A stretch of 64,000 bases of DNA from Larimichthys crocea (Eukaryota; Chordata; Actinopteri; Sciaenidae): the NCBI RefSeq assembly GCF_000972845.2, contig NC_040028.1, positions 21,467,582 to 21,531,581 of the forward strand, in the 5' to 3' direction. The notes under the pieces were generated by a model. It made no database searches and was not told the origin of the DNA. It saw nothing but the letters and a program-made list of their open reading frames with translations. Position numbers and translations under genes: made by a program. Below, piece after piece: positions 1 to 11,484 of the stretch (positions are counted from its first letter, which is position 1; every line of letters starts with the position of its first letter).

Positions 1-3000
1 GGAAAGAAGCCGAGATTCGATAAAGTCAAAACAGGATGGTGCTGTAAAGGAGGAGGATTCAGGACTTTACCAAACTCAAGAGTCTAAGAGGATGAAAGAA
101 CAGGATACAAGTGCCAAAGGCTCACGCCCAGTATTCGTAAAAGAAATATCTTCAGTTCAAGTAAAAGTCGGTGAGATGTCAGATTTTACATGCGAGTTCT
201 ATGGCGACCCTCTGCCCACAGTCACCTGGCTCAAAGATGGCCACCCATTAGCTCACAACCCTGACTACGATATTATGAGCAAATCTAATAAATCACATCT
301 TACTGTCTTCTATCCAACAACAGACCACGAGGGGACATATGACTGTGTCATAACCAATAAACATGGCAAATCCATCTGCAGCGGTACTCTCCAGATCGCT
401 GACAGAAAGCTAACGAGGACATCAGGGGGAATGCACGAGGTGGTGGTCACAGAGGAGCTAGAGAAGGGTGAGGAAAACAAGGAGGGCATGGTAGAAATGG
501 AACCGAAAACCTACATGGACTCAGGAAAGGCAACGCTTCAGGTTCCTCAGGCAGTGATCCACAAACGCCGCTTGTCGGATGAATCTTATGAGTCTTCATC
601 AGTAGAAATCAGAATTACTGCCGCCACCCCTGTCCCTGGGATGACAGAGGAAAGCAGTGAGGATAGACCTCAAGCTTTTACAGAGAAAACATCAGATGTA
701 ACAAGTGATCAGACTGTGAAACACAAATTCACTTTCTCTTTTGACGTGGTTGGTGAAGCTCCTCACATGGTCAGTGAGTTGGAGAATATTACCTGTTCTG
801 AGGGCAACACCGCTGTGTTGGAGTGTGTAATCGGAGGTGAGCCTGCCCCAGAGGTCGCCTGGTTTCATGACAACGTTTGCCTAAAAATCACAGCTGGTAA
901 ATACAGACTTGAGGTGGACGATAAGCTGTACAGGCTGTATATCAACAGTTTCACATACACTGACGTTGGAGTGTACAAATGTGTTGCTAGAAATAAGCTG
1001 GGAGAGGTTACAAGCATCTCTGATGTGTCATTTCGACTTGCAGAGCCTTTGCAATTTTCAGCAGGTGGTGGTGTCTTAAAGGATGATGGTTTTACACCAT
1101 CTGGAAGAGTAAGGAAGTCTCCTTGCTCTTCTCCTGGCTTAACTGAAGATGTCAAAAAAACTGCTGCCAAATCCTCAAAATCCAGACACACTGTCTCTGG
1201 AGCACATCAGCCTATATCTGGCTGTGGTCTGCCAGCCTCTATGGTTAAAGTTTCTCAGATTAAACAACTTTTTGAGTCAGGCTCACCAGTTGCATTTCGG
1301 ACATCACCCTCTTATGAGGAACAGAGAAAGGAAACACTTTTCCCTGAGGAGTTTATACCTGCGATAGCCATAACCCTTGACCACAAGGAACAAATAATGG
1401 AATCTGACACCATGCATGATGTCACACAAACAATTCCTGCTTCAGTCAAATCAATTTCCCCTCAAACTCTTGCTTCACTCAGACGGTTCGTAACAGAGGT
1501 GCAGGAGTCTCCAGAGCTGGTCAGACCCAAGCCACGGAAACCTATCCAATTTCCCAAACAAATGGAGGCAGGTGAAGTGGAGACGGTGAAGAAGGAGAGT
1601 GTGCATACATTTGACAAAACTAGCAGCTTCATTCCTTTTCAGTCCGAAAAAGTCCCTCCAGTAAAACGAAGAACTCCGGCTCCAGTCGAAGAAGCTGTTA
1701 AGCCTAAAAGGACTTCTGAATCTCTCAAACCTAAGGAACAAAGTGCAGCTGCAAGGTCTTCCCCTTCACCTATCATTATGGAGCTCCTAAGTTCTGCTGA
1801 GGAGGCTACTGTTCTTGAGGAACTGAAAGAAGGGAAGGAACATATAAAACAACAGGTTGAAGGAATAACTGAGGGATATATTTTTATTCCTGGAGTGGAG
1901 CCTGACAGTAAGGAGAGTCAACATCCTGGTGTGGACCTGATTTCCATCCCAGAACCATCCATGGACAGTGGTGTCTTCTTTAGCATGCCGGACTCCCAGG
2001 CTGATGTGACTGAAGTAGCAGTTGACCCTCATCTAGAAATCAAGCATGAGGGTGAGAGGATTGACATCCATGTGGAGTCTGGACCTAAACCGCTCATTGT
2101 CAAACCTAAAGTGGACAGCAGAGTCAAACATCTTGGTTTGCATGAGGATGCTGCCGCTGCTGAGGGACTTCAGAGCCAGGTTACATCTGTACAAGGGAGA
2201 GGTAGTTTGGACAAGGCCTCAGCAGCTGAAGCTGGGGGAGCAGCAGCAGCAGCTGTTAGCCCAATGGAGGAAGAGGAGGTCACTTTTGGTGCTGTGTACG
2301 ACTACTACAATCCTCCAACAGATTGGGGAAGGCCACTGTCCCCAGAGTCTGAGATGTCCATAGAGATTGGCAGCACTATGAGCGAAGAGATAGCTGAGGT
2401 AGCCGAGAGGTTCTACACCCCTGGTTCATCTACCGAGGTCTCACAGCCAATTGCAGAGTCCTTCCACACTCCCAAGTCTCCCACATCCTTCCATACTCCC
2501 AGTTCTGATACACCTGGTGGGTTTACGACGCCTCAGGAATATCCATTCTCCCCTGTAGAACACAAGAGACCCTCAACAGGGGCCTCTAGTGAGATGTTCT
2601 TCTCACCAGTTCAGTTCCTGACATCTCCTGCCGATGAGGGCATTGAAACAACGCCTCCTGGAATAAACATGGACGAGAGTCAGTTCCTCTCCAAGGGACA
2701 TGGGTCTTTATCCCTGACGACCCTTCAGGAGAAAGTGCAGGGAATCCCTCCTGCCTTCCTCAAACCTCTCATCAAGAAAAGAGTCTTTGAAAATGACTCA
2801 CTAACATTTTATGCTGAGGTATTTGGCCTACCTTCCCCTGAAGTGAAGTGGTTCTGCAACAAAACCCAAATGGTTGCAGATGACAGAGTCAAAATGGAGA
2901 GAGATGGGGATAGCATCTCGCTAACAATTCACAGTGTTACCAAAGCTGATCAGGGAGAGTATATTTGCGAGGCTGTGAACTATGTCGGGGAGGCCAGAAG

Positions 3001-4243
3001 TGTTGCTTTAGTGGTTGTTGTATCGCAGGAAGTGAGGTTCATGCCTGCCCCACCTGCTGTCACCCATCAGCATGTAATGGAGTTTGATGTGGAGGAAGAT
3101 GACTCTTCTCGCTCTCCGTCCCCTCAGGAGATTCTGCTTGAAGTAGAACTGGATGAAAATGATGTCAAAGAATTTGAGAAACAGGTTAAGATCATCACTA
3201 TTCCTGAGTACACTGCCGACAACAAGAGCATGATCATTTCTTTGGATGTGTTACCAAGTCTTTATGAGGAGGGTGCTGTGGACTTTGTCACACAGGAGCG
3301 TGATGACTTGAAAATAGCTTTTGAGGTCACTGAGATGCCTCCAAGGTTCATCAATCCTATCTGTGACATGGAAACCCCGGAGGGTACCACTGTCATGTTT
3401 GAGTGCTCACTGATGGGAATTCCATCTCCCATCGTGTCCTGGTTCAAAGGTGACAAAAAGATTCCTCACAATAACAAAAAATACTTGCACTCATCCGATG
3501 GAGACAACCACTTCTTGAAGATCTGTCAAGTCACAACACACGATAGTGGAGTTTACACCTGCAGGGCTATTAACGTTGTTGGGGAGACTCTTTGTAGGGC
3601 CTCTTTGGTGGTGTTAAATGCCAAATCATTCTCAGGGAAGACCAGAGGCAGGGAGTTGACTGCTGTGTCTCTTGGAAGTGCTAAAGTCCAGCCGCAAAAG
3701 TTTGACATGATGGTTGGCAACACATCGCTTGACAGCGAACAGGTGTCAGAAATTGAGCTTGAGTTTGAGTTTGAGCAAGAAGCAGATGAGTCACAGCGTG
3801 CGGTCAGGCTGGTGGCCAACACAGACAATGAAATGAGCGAACAGGGAGAGAAATATGTCAGCATTAATTTTGATGTATTTGCCGAGCCAGCAAAAGATGA
3901 CAAGGTAGAGTTCAAAGGAAAGTCCTCTGAGATGTGTAGCTTCCAGTTCCAGGTGACTGAGACGCCTCCTAAATGTGTCATCCCATTGACTAACGTTACA
4001 GCAGCGGTAGGGACGCCTGTTATCCTCCAGTGTCTGGTTAGTGGTAAGCCAAACCCCAAAGCAGAGTGGTACAAAGATGGAGACCGTGTCACAGACAGCA
4101 GGTGTATAATCCAGGAGAAAACCGCAGGCCATTTCAATCTGCTCATTACTAATGTGACCCAGAGTGATGCTGGCGAGTATAAGTGCGTAATACAAAATAC
4201 AACCGGTTGCATTGAAACTACTGCGCTGCTAAAGGTGTTTTAG
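1..4243 (+). CDS. ttn: Titin novex-3-type alternative terminal exon (partial at left edge)
   Basis: The frame is open from base 2 through a TAG at 4241-4243; the methionine at 92 is internal, so the exon enters from the left. Five Ig domains are visible at about 125-400, 758-1045, 2741-3030, 3335-3620 and 3963-4240, each with the core Trp (for example VTWLKDG) and a Y-x-C motif near its end. They are separated by long Ser/Thr/Pro/Glu-rich linkers. The last Ig runs straight into the stop and no donor site is needed. In mammals the exon immediately before the N2B exon is novex-3, which ends a short titin isoform reported to bind obscurin; position, size, Ig content and the in-frame stop all fit. 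It is mutually exclusive with the downstream exons in a given transcript. The 2410-2560 linker repeats a Phe-x-Thr-Pro motif. Confidence 0.88.
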   Translation, partial: ERSRDSIKSKQDGAVKEEDSGLYQTQESKRMKEQDTSAKGSRPVFVKEISSVQVKVGEMSDFTCEFYGDPLPTVTWLKDGHPLAHNPDYDIMSKSNKSHLTVFYPTTDHEGTYDCVITNKHGKSICSGTLQIADRKLTRTSGGMHEVVVTEELEKGEENKEGMVEMEPKTYMDSGKATLQVPQAVIHKRRLSDESYESSSVEIRITAATPVPGMTEESSEDRPQAFTEKTSDVTSDQTVKHKFTFSFDVVGEAPHMVSELENITCSEGNTAVLECVIGGEPAPEVAWFHDNVCLKITAGKYRLEVDDKLYRLYINSFTYTDVGVYKCVARNKLGEVTSISDVSFRLAEPLQFSAGGGVLKDDGFTPSGRVRKSPCSSPGLTEDVKKTAAKSSKSRHTVSGAHQPISGCGLPASMVKVSQIKQLFESGSPVAFRTSPSYEEQRKETLFPEEFIPAIAITLDHKEQIMESDTMHDVTQTIPASVKSISPQTLASLRRFVTEVQESPELVRPKPRKPIQFPKQMEAGEVETVKKESVHTFDKTSSFIPFQSEKVPPVKRRTPAPVEEAVKPKRTSESLKPKEQSAAARSSPSPIIMELLSSAEEATVLEELKEGKEHIKQQVEGITEGYIFIPGVEPDSKESQHPGVDLISIPEPSMDSGVFFSMPDSQADVTEVAVDPHLEIKHEGERIDIHVESGPKPLIVKPKVDSRVKHLGLHEDAAAAEGLQSQVTSVQGRGSLDKASAAEAGGAAAAAVSPMEEEEVTFGAVYDYYNPPTDWGRPLSPESEMSIEIGSTMSEEIAEVAERFYTPGSSTEVSQPIAESFHTPKSPTSFHTPSSDTPGGFTTPQEYPFSPVEHKRPSTGASSEMFFSPVQFLTSPADEGIETTPPGINMDESQFLSKGHGSLSLTTLQEKVQGIPPAFLKPLIKKRVFENDSLTFYAEVFGLPSPEVKWFCNKTQMVADDRVKMERDGDSISLTIHSVTKADQGEYICEAVNYVGEARSVALVVVVSQEVRFMPAPPAVTHQHVMEFDVEEDDSSRSPSPQEILLEVELDENDVKEFEKQVKIITIPEYTADNKSMIISLDVLPSLYEEGAVDFVTQERDDLKIAFEVTEMPPRFINPICDMETPEGTTVMFECSLMGIPSPIVSWFKGDKKIPHNNKKYLHSSDGDNHFLKICQVTTHDSGVYTCRAINVVGETLCRASLVVLNAKSFSGKTRGRELTAVSLGSAKVQPQKFDMMVGNTSLDSEQVSEIELEFEFEQEADESQRAVRLVANTDNEMSEQGEKYVSINFDVFAEPAKDDKVEFKGKSSEMCSFQFQVTETPPKCVIPLTNVTAAVGTPVILQCLVSGKPNPKAEWYKDGDRVTDSRCIIQEKTAGHFNLLITNVTQSDAGEYKCVIQNTTGCIETTALLKVF

Positions 4244-5750
4244 GCGTTGAAGGGTCCGGGGCTGGTTGCACAAAGATAAACTTACTGTCCAAGTTCTTTT
4301 GTTGTATGTTGATAATGTTTAACTACTTTAAGAGAGTTGATTTCTTGGTGTATTAAGATTAAGACTCTTGAAAAGAATGGTTGACCAAGCAATCTCCTTT
4401 AGCTGCTTTACTGTGGAACAGGAAATGGTTGAAGCAAAAGCTTAAATTAAACAGGAAACGTTTCACACTTAGGGGCCCTCTTTGCTCTTAGACAAGTACA
4501 ACACGTTATACTTGTCTAAGACTGGCCTAACACAATAGAAAAGTTGAAATCTTTGGGCAGCCAGCCCATAGTCATGTGGGTAAAAAAATAGTGTTTAAAT
4601 GTTTGTGTGTGGTGAAAAATGCAAATAAGTAGTTGAATAGTGTAGACAGTGGCAGCGATATCTCTATTTATTTATTGTTGTGTAAAAACTTCACACAACT
4701 CTTGTTTTATTTAAATTATTAGTAGAAAAATCAGGTTTTACGTTTGCTTTTATTAACACTAAAAGAGAGCTGTTGCTGCTGTAACTTTGAAAGTCAATGA
4801 TGTGTGATGTGAATCAGTAAATTAGGACAAACTTATAAAGAAATAAGTTCAGTTAAACATGCCGGTTTGGGGACATCTCACCGGAGTTTTGGTTTGATGA
4901 GGAAGCAGTAGTGCATTTATGCCATATAGAAACTGTCTTGTTAAAAAAAATTTAAAGATAGATTGCGATTAAATGAGTGAAAGAAGTTTGGTTTCAGAGC
5001 AGTACCAGCAGTGTTTGAACATTTAAAAAAGTAGATTCAAAAGGAGTAATTTATTTTACTTTTACTTATTAATACTTATCAATAAATTTAAAGCGCTAAT
5101 CATTCTGAGATTAACATTTTAAAGAGCCATCATATCAAAAGTCAATCAGGAAACTGTCAAGAATATATTGTCATATTGCTTACTCATTTTGTTGCTTGTG
5201 TGTGATTTATCAGTTTTGTTGAGTTGAGTTTTGAGTATTTTGCTGCGTGTGGATGTTTTGTTTTGGATCTTAAAGTAAGCTGGTAACTCGTAGTAGAGTA
5301 AGACGATAAATAACAAATTTGAATGAAAATGGATAATACTGTGAAACTTTTTTTAAATTTTAAATAAGTTTTGATGTCTTGTAAATATGTGTAATTTTAG
5401 GAGTGTACGGGTGCCATTTACCAGTAAAACATTAAATTAAAAAAATCTGGCATTGAGATAGAAATTTATGGTTTATTTGTACAGACGTCATGTTGGTTTG
5501 TCGAAGAGTTTATATAATAAAATATTTGATGACTTAACGTTGGAGTCTGAGCTTTTTATTTATTTACATTGCTGCATGTCATCACATTTACAGACAAAAT
5601 ACAGGTGTCAAAAAATACCTGTGCTTTGTAGGACTTTTTTGATACCAGTGCAAATACCTTTACTAACCAATACCAAATCCTGAGCTTTGTCTGAAAAAAA
5701 TAAAATAACAATTTTTCACAAAATTCATTTTTTTTATTTATGTACATAAG
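4244..5750 (+). other. ttn: Probable 3'UTR of the novex-3-type isoform
   Basis: AT-rich stretch after the novex-3 stop with no Ig or PEVK coding. Several AATAAA hexamers are present (5081, 5516, 5699), the second followed by T-rich sequence. The true 3' end cannot be fixed without transcripts. Short open frames here, including one at 5468-5683, have no titin-like or other recognisable content. Confidence 0.6.
5516..5521 (+). promoter_or_regulatory. Candidate polyadenylation signal of the novex-3 transcript
   Basis: AATAAA followed 25-50 bases later by a T-rich stretch. Alternative hexamers at 5081-5086 and 5699-5704 are equally possible by sequence alone. Confidence 0.4.
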
Positions 5751-6001
5751 CTATTCATTTGCTTATTTATGAGATTCAAATAGTTATTTGATGTATTTAG
5801 ATTTAATAATGATACAAATGGGCAAAATAAGTCAAAAGGAAGATAGAAGAAAATAGAGAAATAAAAAAAATGCATATTCGGATATAAAATATAAATCACT
5901 TACTATAACTGAGAAAAGATCAAAGAAAGTTTGGGGGAACCTTTTTTGCCATTCTGTCGGTCTTTTAGCAAAAATAAATGCATATTATACTCTGTATATA
6001 G

Positions 6002-6217
6002 TGGGGCTGTCCTCTCTTAATCACTTAGTCAACTAATAAGTAAGTAGGGGCTTTGTAAACAGAGATTTTATGTTGATCAATTTTTATTTTCATTTTAATA
6101 ATATGAAAGTGAACCACAGAGAGAAAATAATACTTTAACTTATTTTTTGGTTGATTGGGAAAAACAAAACAAAACCTATGACTTGTTGACTAAGAAATTC
6201 AGTCAAGGACAGCCCTG
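6002..6217. mobile_element. hAT-like miniature inverted-repeat element
   Basis: The left end 6002-6037 and the reverse complement of 6182-6217 form imperfect terminal inverted repeats sharing GGGCTGTCCT and CTTAGTCAAC at matching spacing. The interior is about 145 bp, AT-rich and non-coding. The TIR sequence resembles hAT non-autonomous elements of fish. Flanking 8-mers match only partly, so the target duplication has decayed. It ends 86 bp upstream of the N2B exon acceptor. Confidence 0.65.
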
Positions 6218-6303
6218 ATATTTGCTTTTATTAATGAGTTGTTAATATCGTAGCTTTTGTCTTGTGGATATTGTTATCAGTCTTGCTCAATATTTCCTGA
6301 CAG

Positions 6304-9300
6304 AGCGTTCTAGCACCACCATCACCACTGTGGAAGAACAAGAGGAAACCTACTACACTGGTCTCCAGTTACCACAGAAAACAAAAACACTTGAACTCAA
6401 GCCAGAGTCCAAACGTTACTCTTCCACTTTAGAGAAGAAAAAAGAAAAGCCAGTTTTCCTCAGCCAGCTCTCCCCAGTAGCTGTAACCTCTGGGGAAACA
6501 GCCAGGTTCACTGTAAAAGTGTCTGGCATGCCCAAGCCGACGGTTCAATGGTCTCACAATGGAAAAGTTATTAAGAGCTCCTCTATATACAAGCTGATTG
6601 AAGAGAAGGAGGAGTACACTTTAGTAATTACCCAGGTCACTTCCGAGTATGAGGGCGAGTACTCCTGCACTGCCACCAACAGATTTGGCCAGACAACATG
6701 CACCACGTACCTGGAAGTGAAGAAGATTGATGTTAGCCAGGCAGAGAGATGGGTTGAAAAAATGTTCAAGGTCACAGGTCAGCCTGCTACCTTCACAATT
6801 CAGATCCAACCCGTGAGGTGCTCAGAAGGAGGAGAGGTTTCTTTTAATTACAAAGCCAGTGGAGATCCAATGCCTGATGTAAAGTGGTTCAAGGGGGCCT
6901 TCCAGATCCAGCCCAGTAGAAACTGTATCATTATAGCCAACCCAGATGGATCTGGCTTCATTAATATTAAGAGTGTCAAACAGGAAGACAGTGGTCTGTA
7001 TACATGTAAGGCCTCCAACCAGTTTGGGGAGGCGTCTTGTAGTGCTGAGCTCGTCGTGTTCAGAGAATCAGTCTCTGTTTCTCGCAAACAGGAACAGATG
7101 ACAGTGGTTCAGAAGAAAGGCTACAAGGTTTCAATGACAGAACAGGCAACAGAGTCCCGCTTGTACCAGGTCAGCCTCCCAGGCCAGGACAGAGCTAGGT
7201 CAGATCAGATGGTGTATACCATTGGCACTGAAGACCGTCAGATAATTCCCAGTGAACAAGTGGGCTCCCTTAGAGAACTAGATATCTCTGCTGCCACTAT
7301 TCAGCTTGAGCAGCTGACCCACCAGGCAGCAGTGCTTCAGTCTCATGAGATAGAGGAAAGAGTGTCTGTGGTTCCGACCCACCCACCTCACACTTCAGCT
7401 ATTCCCGTGAAACAGCTTCACATGGCAGCGTTTACATCATCTGTGGAGGAGAGCCAGGACTTCACAGAGCAGCACTGTGATCGCATACAGAGCCCTGAGG
7501 TCATCGAGCTTCAGGCAGCTAGAGAACGGAGGTCAAAGGTGATGTCAGCTGTTGCTGAGGAGCTCACCCCACTTTCTACTGTTAGCACAGAAATGCTGGT
7601 TGACAGGAAGTCTGCTACTGTCAGGCCTACTTCTGAACCTAAACATCTAGTCAGTGGCCATCAAGTAGAGTCACAGCTGTCCATTCTGAAAGAGCAGTCT
7701 CAGGATATTCCCAAGTCACAGGAGGAGAAGGGTTACAAGGTTAAGGAAGGTGTTAAGATTTTATACTCAGCCCAGTCTGAAGAGAAACGAGTGCTTGCAG
7801 AGGGCCACACGGCTGAACTAGCAACATCAGACTCTGCTGTAAAGTCTTCTCTCGGGAAAGAAAAGCACCGACCGGTCTTGGCCTCGGTTAGTGAGTCCAA
7901 ACAGACTCTTTCCAAGGAGACTAAGTTCTCCATGCAGAGGCCTGCTAAGGAGACAGCCCATCTTTGTAAGGATAAAATGATGAAGGCAGCTCTAGCTGCA
8001 GAGGAGAAACGAACGCTGCAGGCTGAGCGCTCTGAGCAGCTGCCAAGTCTTGACAGTGCGATGTCCATCCAGTCACAGGTTGAAGGAGGGCAGTTATTGC
8101 ACCTGCAGGTTATCACAGACCAAGACCTCCTTCCATCTGAGAAGAGCTTCACCTGTGAGAAACCAAAACCAGAGCAGGCAGGAACCAGAAAGAGTCCCAC
8201 TCTGCTACACACTGTTAGCCAGCATGAGCAGATGACAGTAGTTTGTGAGGACACATCCGAGTTTGAGGCCAAGGCTAGCACCATGACCATCCAGCCCCAG
8301 AAAGAGGCCCCTACTCTGCTGCATCTACAGTCAACCCAACCTGTGGAGGCACTACCCAAAGAGGGTATTCTCATAATTGAGAAGCCTGACCAGCAGGTGG
8401 CAGCACAGAAACAAGAAAAGACAAGGAGTCATGCAGCCCTCTCAGAAGAGAGACGGGAGCTGACTGCAGATTATCACACAGACCTGGATTTGTCTGTGAC
8501 TGGCATTCAGTCTCAGCTTCGAACTGAGCCCAGGCCTCAAAACATCCTCCAGCTTTCCTTCCAGCCCATGCAGCTGCCAAAGGAGACGCCAGTTACTTCT
8601 GATGTCAAGCAGCAGCGAGCTTTAGTGCAGAAAGAGGATCGCTTGGATGTGATGCATGTCACCCTTGTGGCAGACAGTCAGGCCTTAGAAGAGGGTCACA
8701 CTGAGAGGCTTACAGCCGTGGACAAATTCACTTGCCATACGGCTATAGAACCCAAACTTCCTACTGAGCCAGTCCAGATTGAGGAGAAGGAGATTTCCAC
8801 TGAGAGTAGTGTCCTTCTAGAGGCAGCAGAACAAGACTTTGCTGTTCAGATCCAGGAGGGCCAGTCAGTCAGGCAGTCAATAGTGATGGATGAGAAGCGA
8901 GTGTTGACGGGTGAGCTCTCTCAGGAGATCACCAAGTCCGAGTCCACTAAAGTTGTTGTCACCACACAGCCGAAACTGTCCCTTATGGCATCAGAATCAA
9001 AAGACATCACAGCTCTTCCTAAAGAGATGACGTTCATGGTTCAGATACCTAAACCATCCAGTCTGAACATACGGCATCAGCTCAGAGACGCTCTTCAGTC
9101 TGCTGTGGCCAGCGACCAGCCCGTTCTACTGGCTGACATCGTAGGAAAGTTGCAAGCTGTAGAAGTACAGGAAGTCAAGGTTCAAAGAGAGCCCAAGAGG
9201 GCCATGTTTACATACCTGATCACTACAGCAGGCGCCCCCATGGAGATCACTCTGGCTTTTGAGGGTAAATATCCTCAGACAGCTGACTTCAGAACTGAAC

Positions 9301-10128
9301 TTCAGGCAGCTTTTCACTCCATAGTATACCAGGAAGCCCATGTTCTTACTTCAGAACAGCGGGGCACTATGCAGCTAGACAAACCCCAGAGGGCACAGGT
9401 CACCTCAGCCCGCTCGAAACAAGTTATGTCATCCATGGTAGAGACAGTGAGTGTGGCAGAGAGTGCAGTGGATTTCTCTGCTATTAAATCTCAGGCTGCA
9501 GCACTTAGGACTGAGTCTAAAATGGCAGTTGAATGCGCTGCAGCTGAGCAACAGGTTGTGGTGCAGGAATCCAAGGCAGCAAAGATGGAACAGTCCATCT
9601 CATCCCAGGTCAAAACTTCCACTGAGGCTCATATGGCTTTTGAGCAGTCAGTCCAGGTGTCAAGACAGGAGGTGAGGTCAGTAACGGTGAAAAGTAGAGA
9701 GAAAGACGTAGGAGCTGCTATTGTTACCACTGCTCTACCTCCCACCACCGTTCCCACTGAACAGGTGGTGGATGTGAGCATCCAGAAGGAGCACAGGGAG
9801 GAGATCTTCAAAGAGGAGATAATAGTATCTAGGCCAGAGCAGAGAGAACACCCTGTGATAGTCAACTCCCTTGAAGACTTATCCATCGAAGAAGATAGTG
9901 AAGTAACGTTTAGCACCACCATTAAATACGTCACTAAGGTAAACTGGTTTTTCAATGGGCAATTGGTGAAATCTGGCAAGGAGTTCAAGTGTTCCAAAGA
10001 CCAGGACACATACACATTGGTTATCAACAAAGTTGTCAAGGAGAGGCATCAAGGAGAATATGTTTGTGAGGCTGAGAATGAAGCTGGCAAGACTACCACA
10101 TCTTCAAGACTCACTGTGGTCTCCAGAG
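6304..10128 (+). CDS. ttn: Titin N2B exon: Ig-Ig-unique sequence-Ig
   Basis: Acceptor TGACAG at 6298-6303, donor at 10129, 1,275 codons, phase 1-1. Two Ig domains at about 6445-6715 and 6775-7065 (core VKWFKG, YTCKASN) precede a unique sequence of roughly 930 residues. A third Ig lies at about 9850-10118 (VNWFFNG, YVCEAEN). In mammals this exon carries the cardiac N2B spring, whose unique sequence of about 570 residues binds FHL proteins and alpha-B-crystallin; the fish version is much longer. Between about 7770 and 8950 the unique sequence repeats a degenerate block of about 74 residues six times (cores such as SEEKRVLAEGHTAEL and SEERRELTADYHTDL). A better conserved, non-repeated block follows at about 9200-9340 (TYLITTAGAPMEITLAFEG). 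The upstream ATG at 6264 is intronic. Confidence 0.92.
7770..8950 (+). repeat. Degenerate ~220-bp coding repeat in the N2B unique sequence
   Basis: Six copies of an (E)EKR-x-L-x-A/E-x-H/E-x-x-x-L motif begin near 7770, 7995, 8214, 8434, 8664 and 8880, a spacing of 216-230 bp. Each is followed by a Gln-rich stretch and a LPKE- or LP-containing segment. Protein-level similarity only; the copies are old. Confidence 0.6.
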
Positions 10129-10891
10129 GTTTGATAATAGGAAAAATCAATGTATCATTCATTCATTCACCCATTTCCTCTGAGAACAACTAATCATTCA
10201 CTTCGATTAGTTCATTCAAGACCTTCGTCCTCACATAAAATTATGCATTTGTCACTCTGGTCTCTCTTTTCATTTCATAGCTCGGCATGAGCAACCTTAT
10301 CAGGCCACTGGATGGTACTAACTCACCATGTCTTGTTTGTTCCACATCATTGTATGGTCAATAAATGCCTAAAGACAAGAAATGTCACAGCCATGCAAGC
10401 TGAGCTTAAAGGGCTTTGTAGTCGATAAGCATCTTGCTATAATGGTTGTAATGTTCCTGGCCTTCAGGCAACTTTCATGGTCTTTCCATGGTCACTTTGG
10501 CATGTTAGCTGCGACAGGTTCCTTTGTTTTAAACCCATGGTTTGTCACATTCCTTTAGGTCCATTCTCTCCACATCTTCAGTGTTTCTCTGCATGCTTTC
10601 AGGGCTTCAACCTGACATTGCTTCATCTTTCATAAACTCTTTGTTTCTCCTTCTTTTAGCCTGAACCCTAGCCCCATGCGAATCATGTTGAATGATAGCA
10701 TCTTCTTTCAGGCACCTTTTTGTGAACCATGGGGCTAATGTTCTTGCTACTTTTCTCCTTTACAGTCACTCCTGATTTGCCTTCCACCATTGTTGTACAT
10801 TCCACCATTCTTGTTCCTGGTCTGTCAGTATTTTTAGAAGAGTTTCATAGATTCCATGACTAACAATTATCTTTTTCTACGTGTGCCTCAG
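10129..10891 (+). other. Intron, 763 bp
   Basis: No exon, RNA gene or recognisable mobile element seen; pyrimidine-rich, with a short ATTC run near 10155. Confidence 0.5.
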
Positions 10892-11170
10892 TGCCACCTG
10901 TGTTTAGGCAGAAAATCACACCTCTGGAAATAAACGTCGGTGGCCACGCCAAGTTCGAATGTGAAATCGAGGACGCTCCGAATGTAACCTTCAAATGGTA
11001 CAAGTCTGGAATTGAGATCAAACAGAGTGACAAGTATAGGATCCTCAGCCGCCACACCAGTTCATCCCTGGAGCTCCTAAACCCGGTCAAAGCCGACAGC
11101 AATGATTACACCTGCAAGGCTTCAAACCAGCATGGCACTGACAGCTGCACTGCCTCACTCGTTGTCACTG
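10892..11170 (+). CDS. ttn: Titin I-band Ig exon following N2B
   Basis: 93 codons, one Ig (VPPVFRQKI start, FKWYKSG, DYTCKASNQHG). By position it corresponds to the human exon that the short cardiac N2B isoform joins to distal exons. Its donor GTAAGA is one of the few strong ones in this half of the gene. Confidence 0.9.
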
Positions 11171-11484
11171 GTAAGATCCCAGTGGGACCTTTTTTACATC
11201 GCTTTACAAATGTGTGTGTTTGAGAGAGAGAGAATTATATACATACTGTGTTTTGCCTTGAATCATAATGGAGCAGTGCTGAAGTGATGATTTGTTTATA
11301 AAATGGATCTGGTGTCATGTTTGGCAAGACAAAATGACTTTGAGAATCAAATTTTCTCATTTTTAAACCTACATCGATCACCAAGTTGAGATTGTTCAGG
11401 CTAGTTCATTTTTGATGTTGGTGTTTTTTTTTCCTCTTCCTCAAATTTAAAAACTTTTTTGTGTGTTCCACCTGCTCTCCATAG

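Noticed and set aside
5468..5683. 71-codon frame in the novex-3 3'UTR
   Set aside because: AT-rich, no similarity recognised, in a region expected to be untranslated.
6264..6303. N-terminal residues from an ATG before the N2B exon
   Set aside because: Upstream of a good acceptor; phase-1 entry fits the gene-wide rule.
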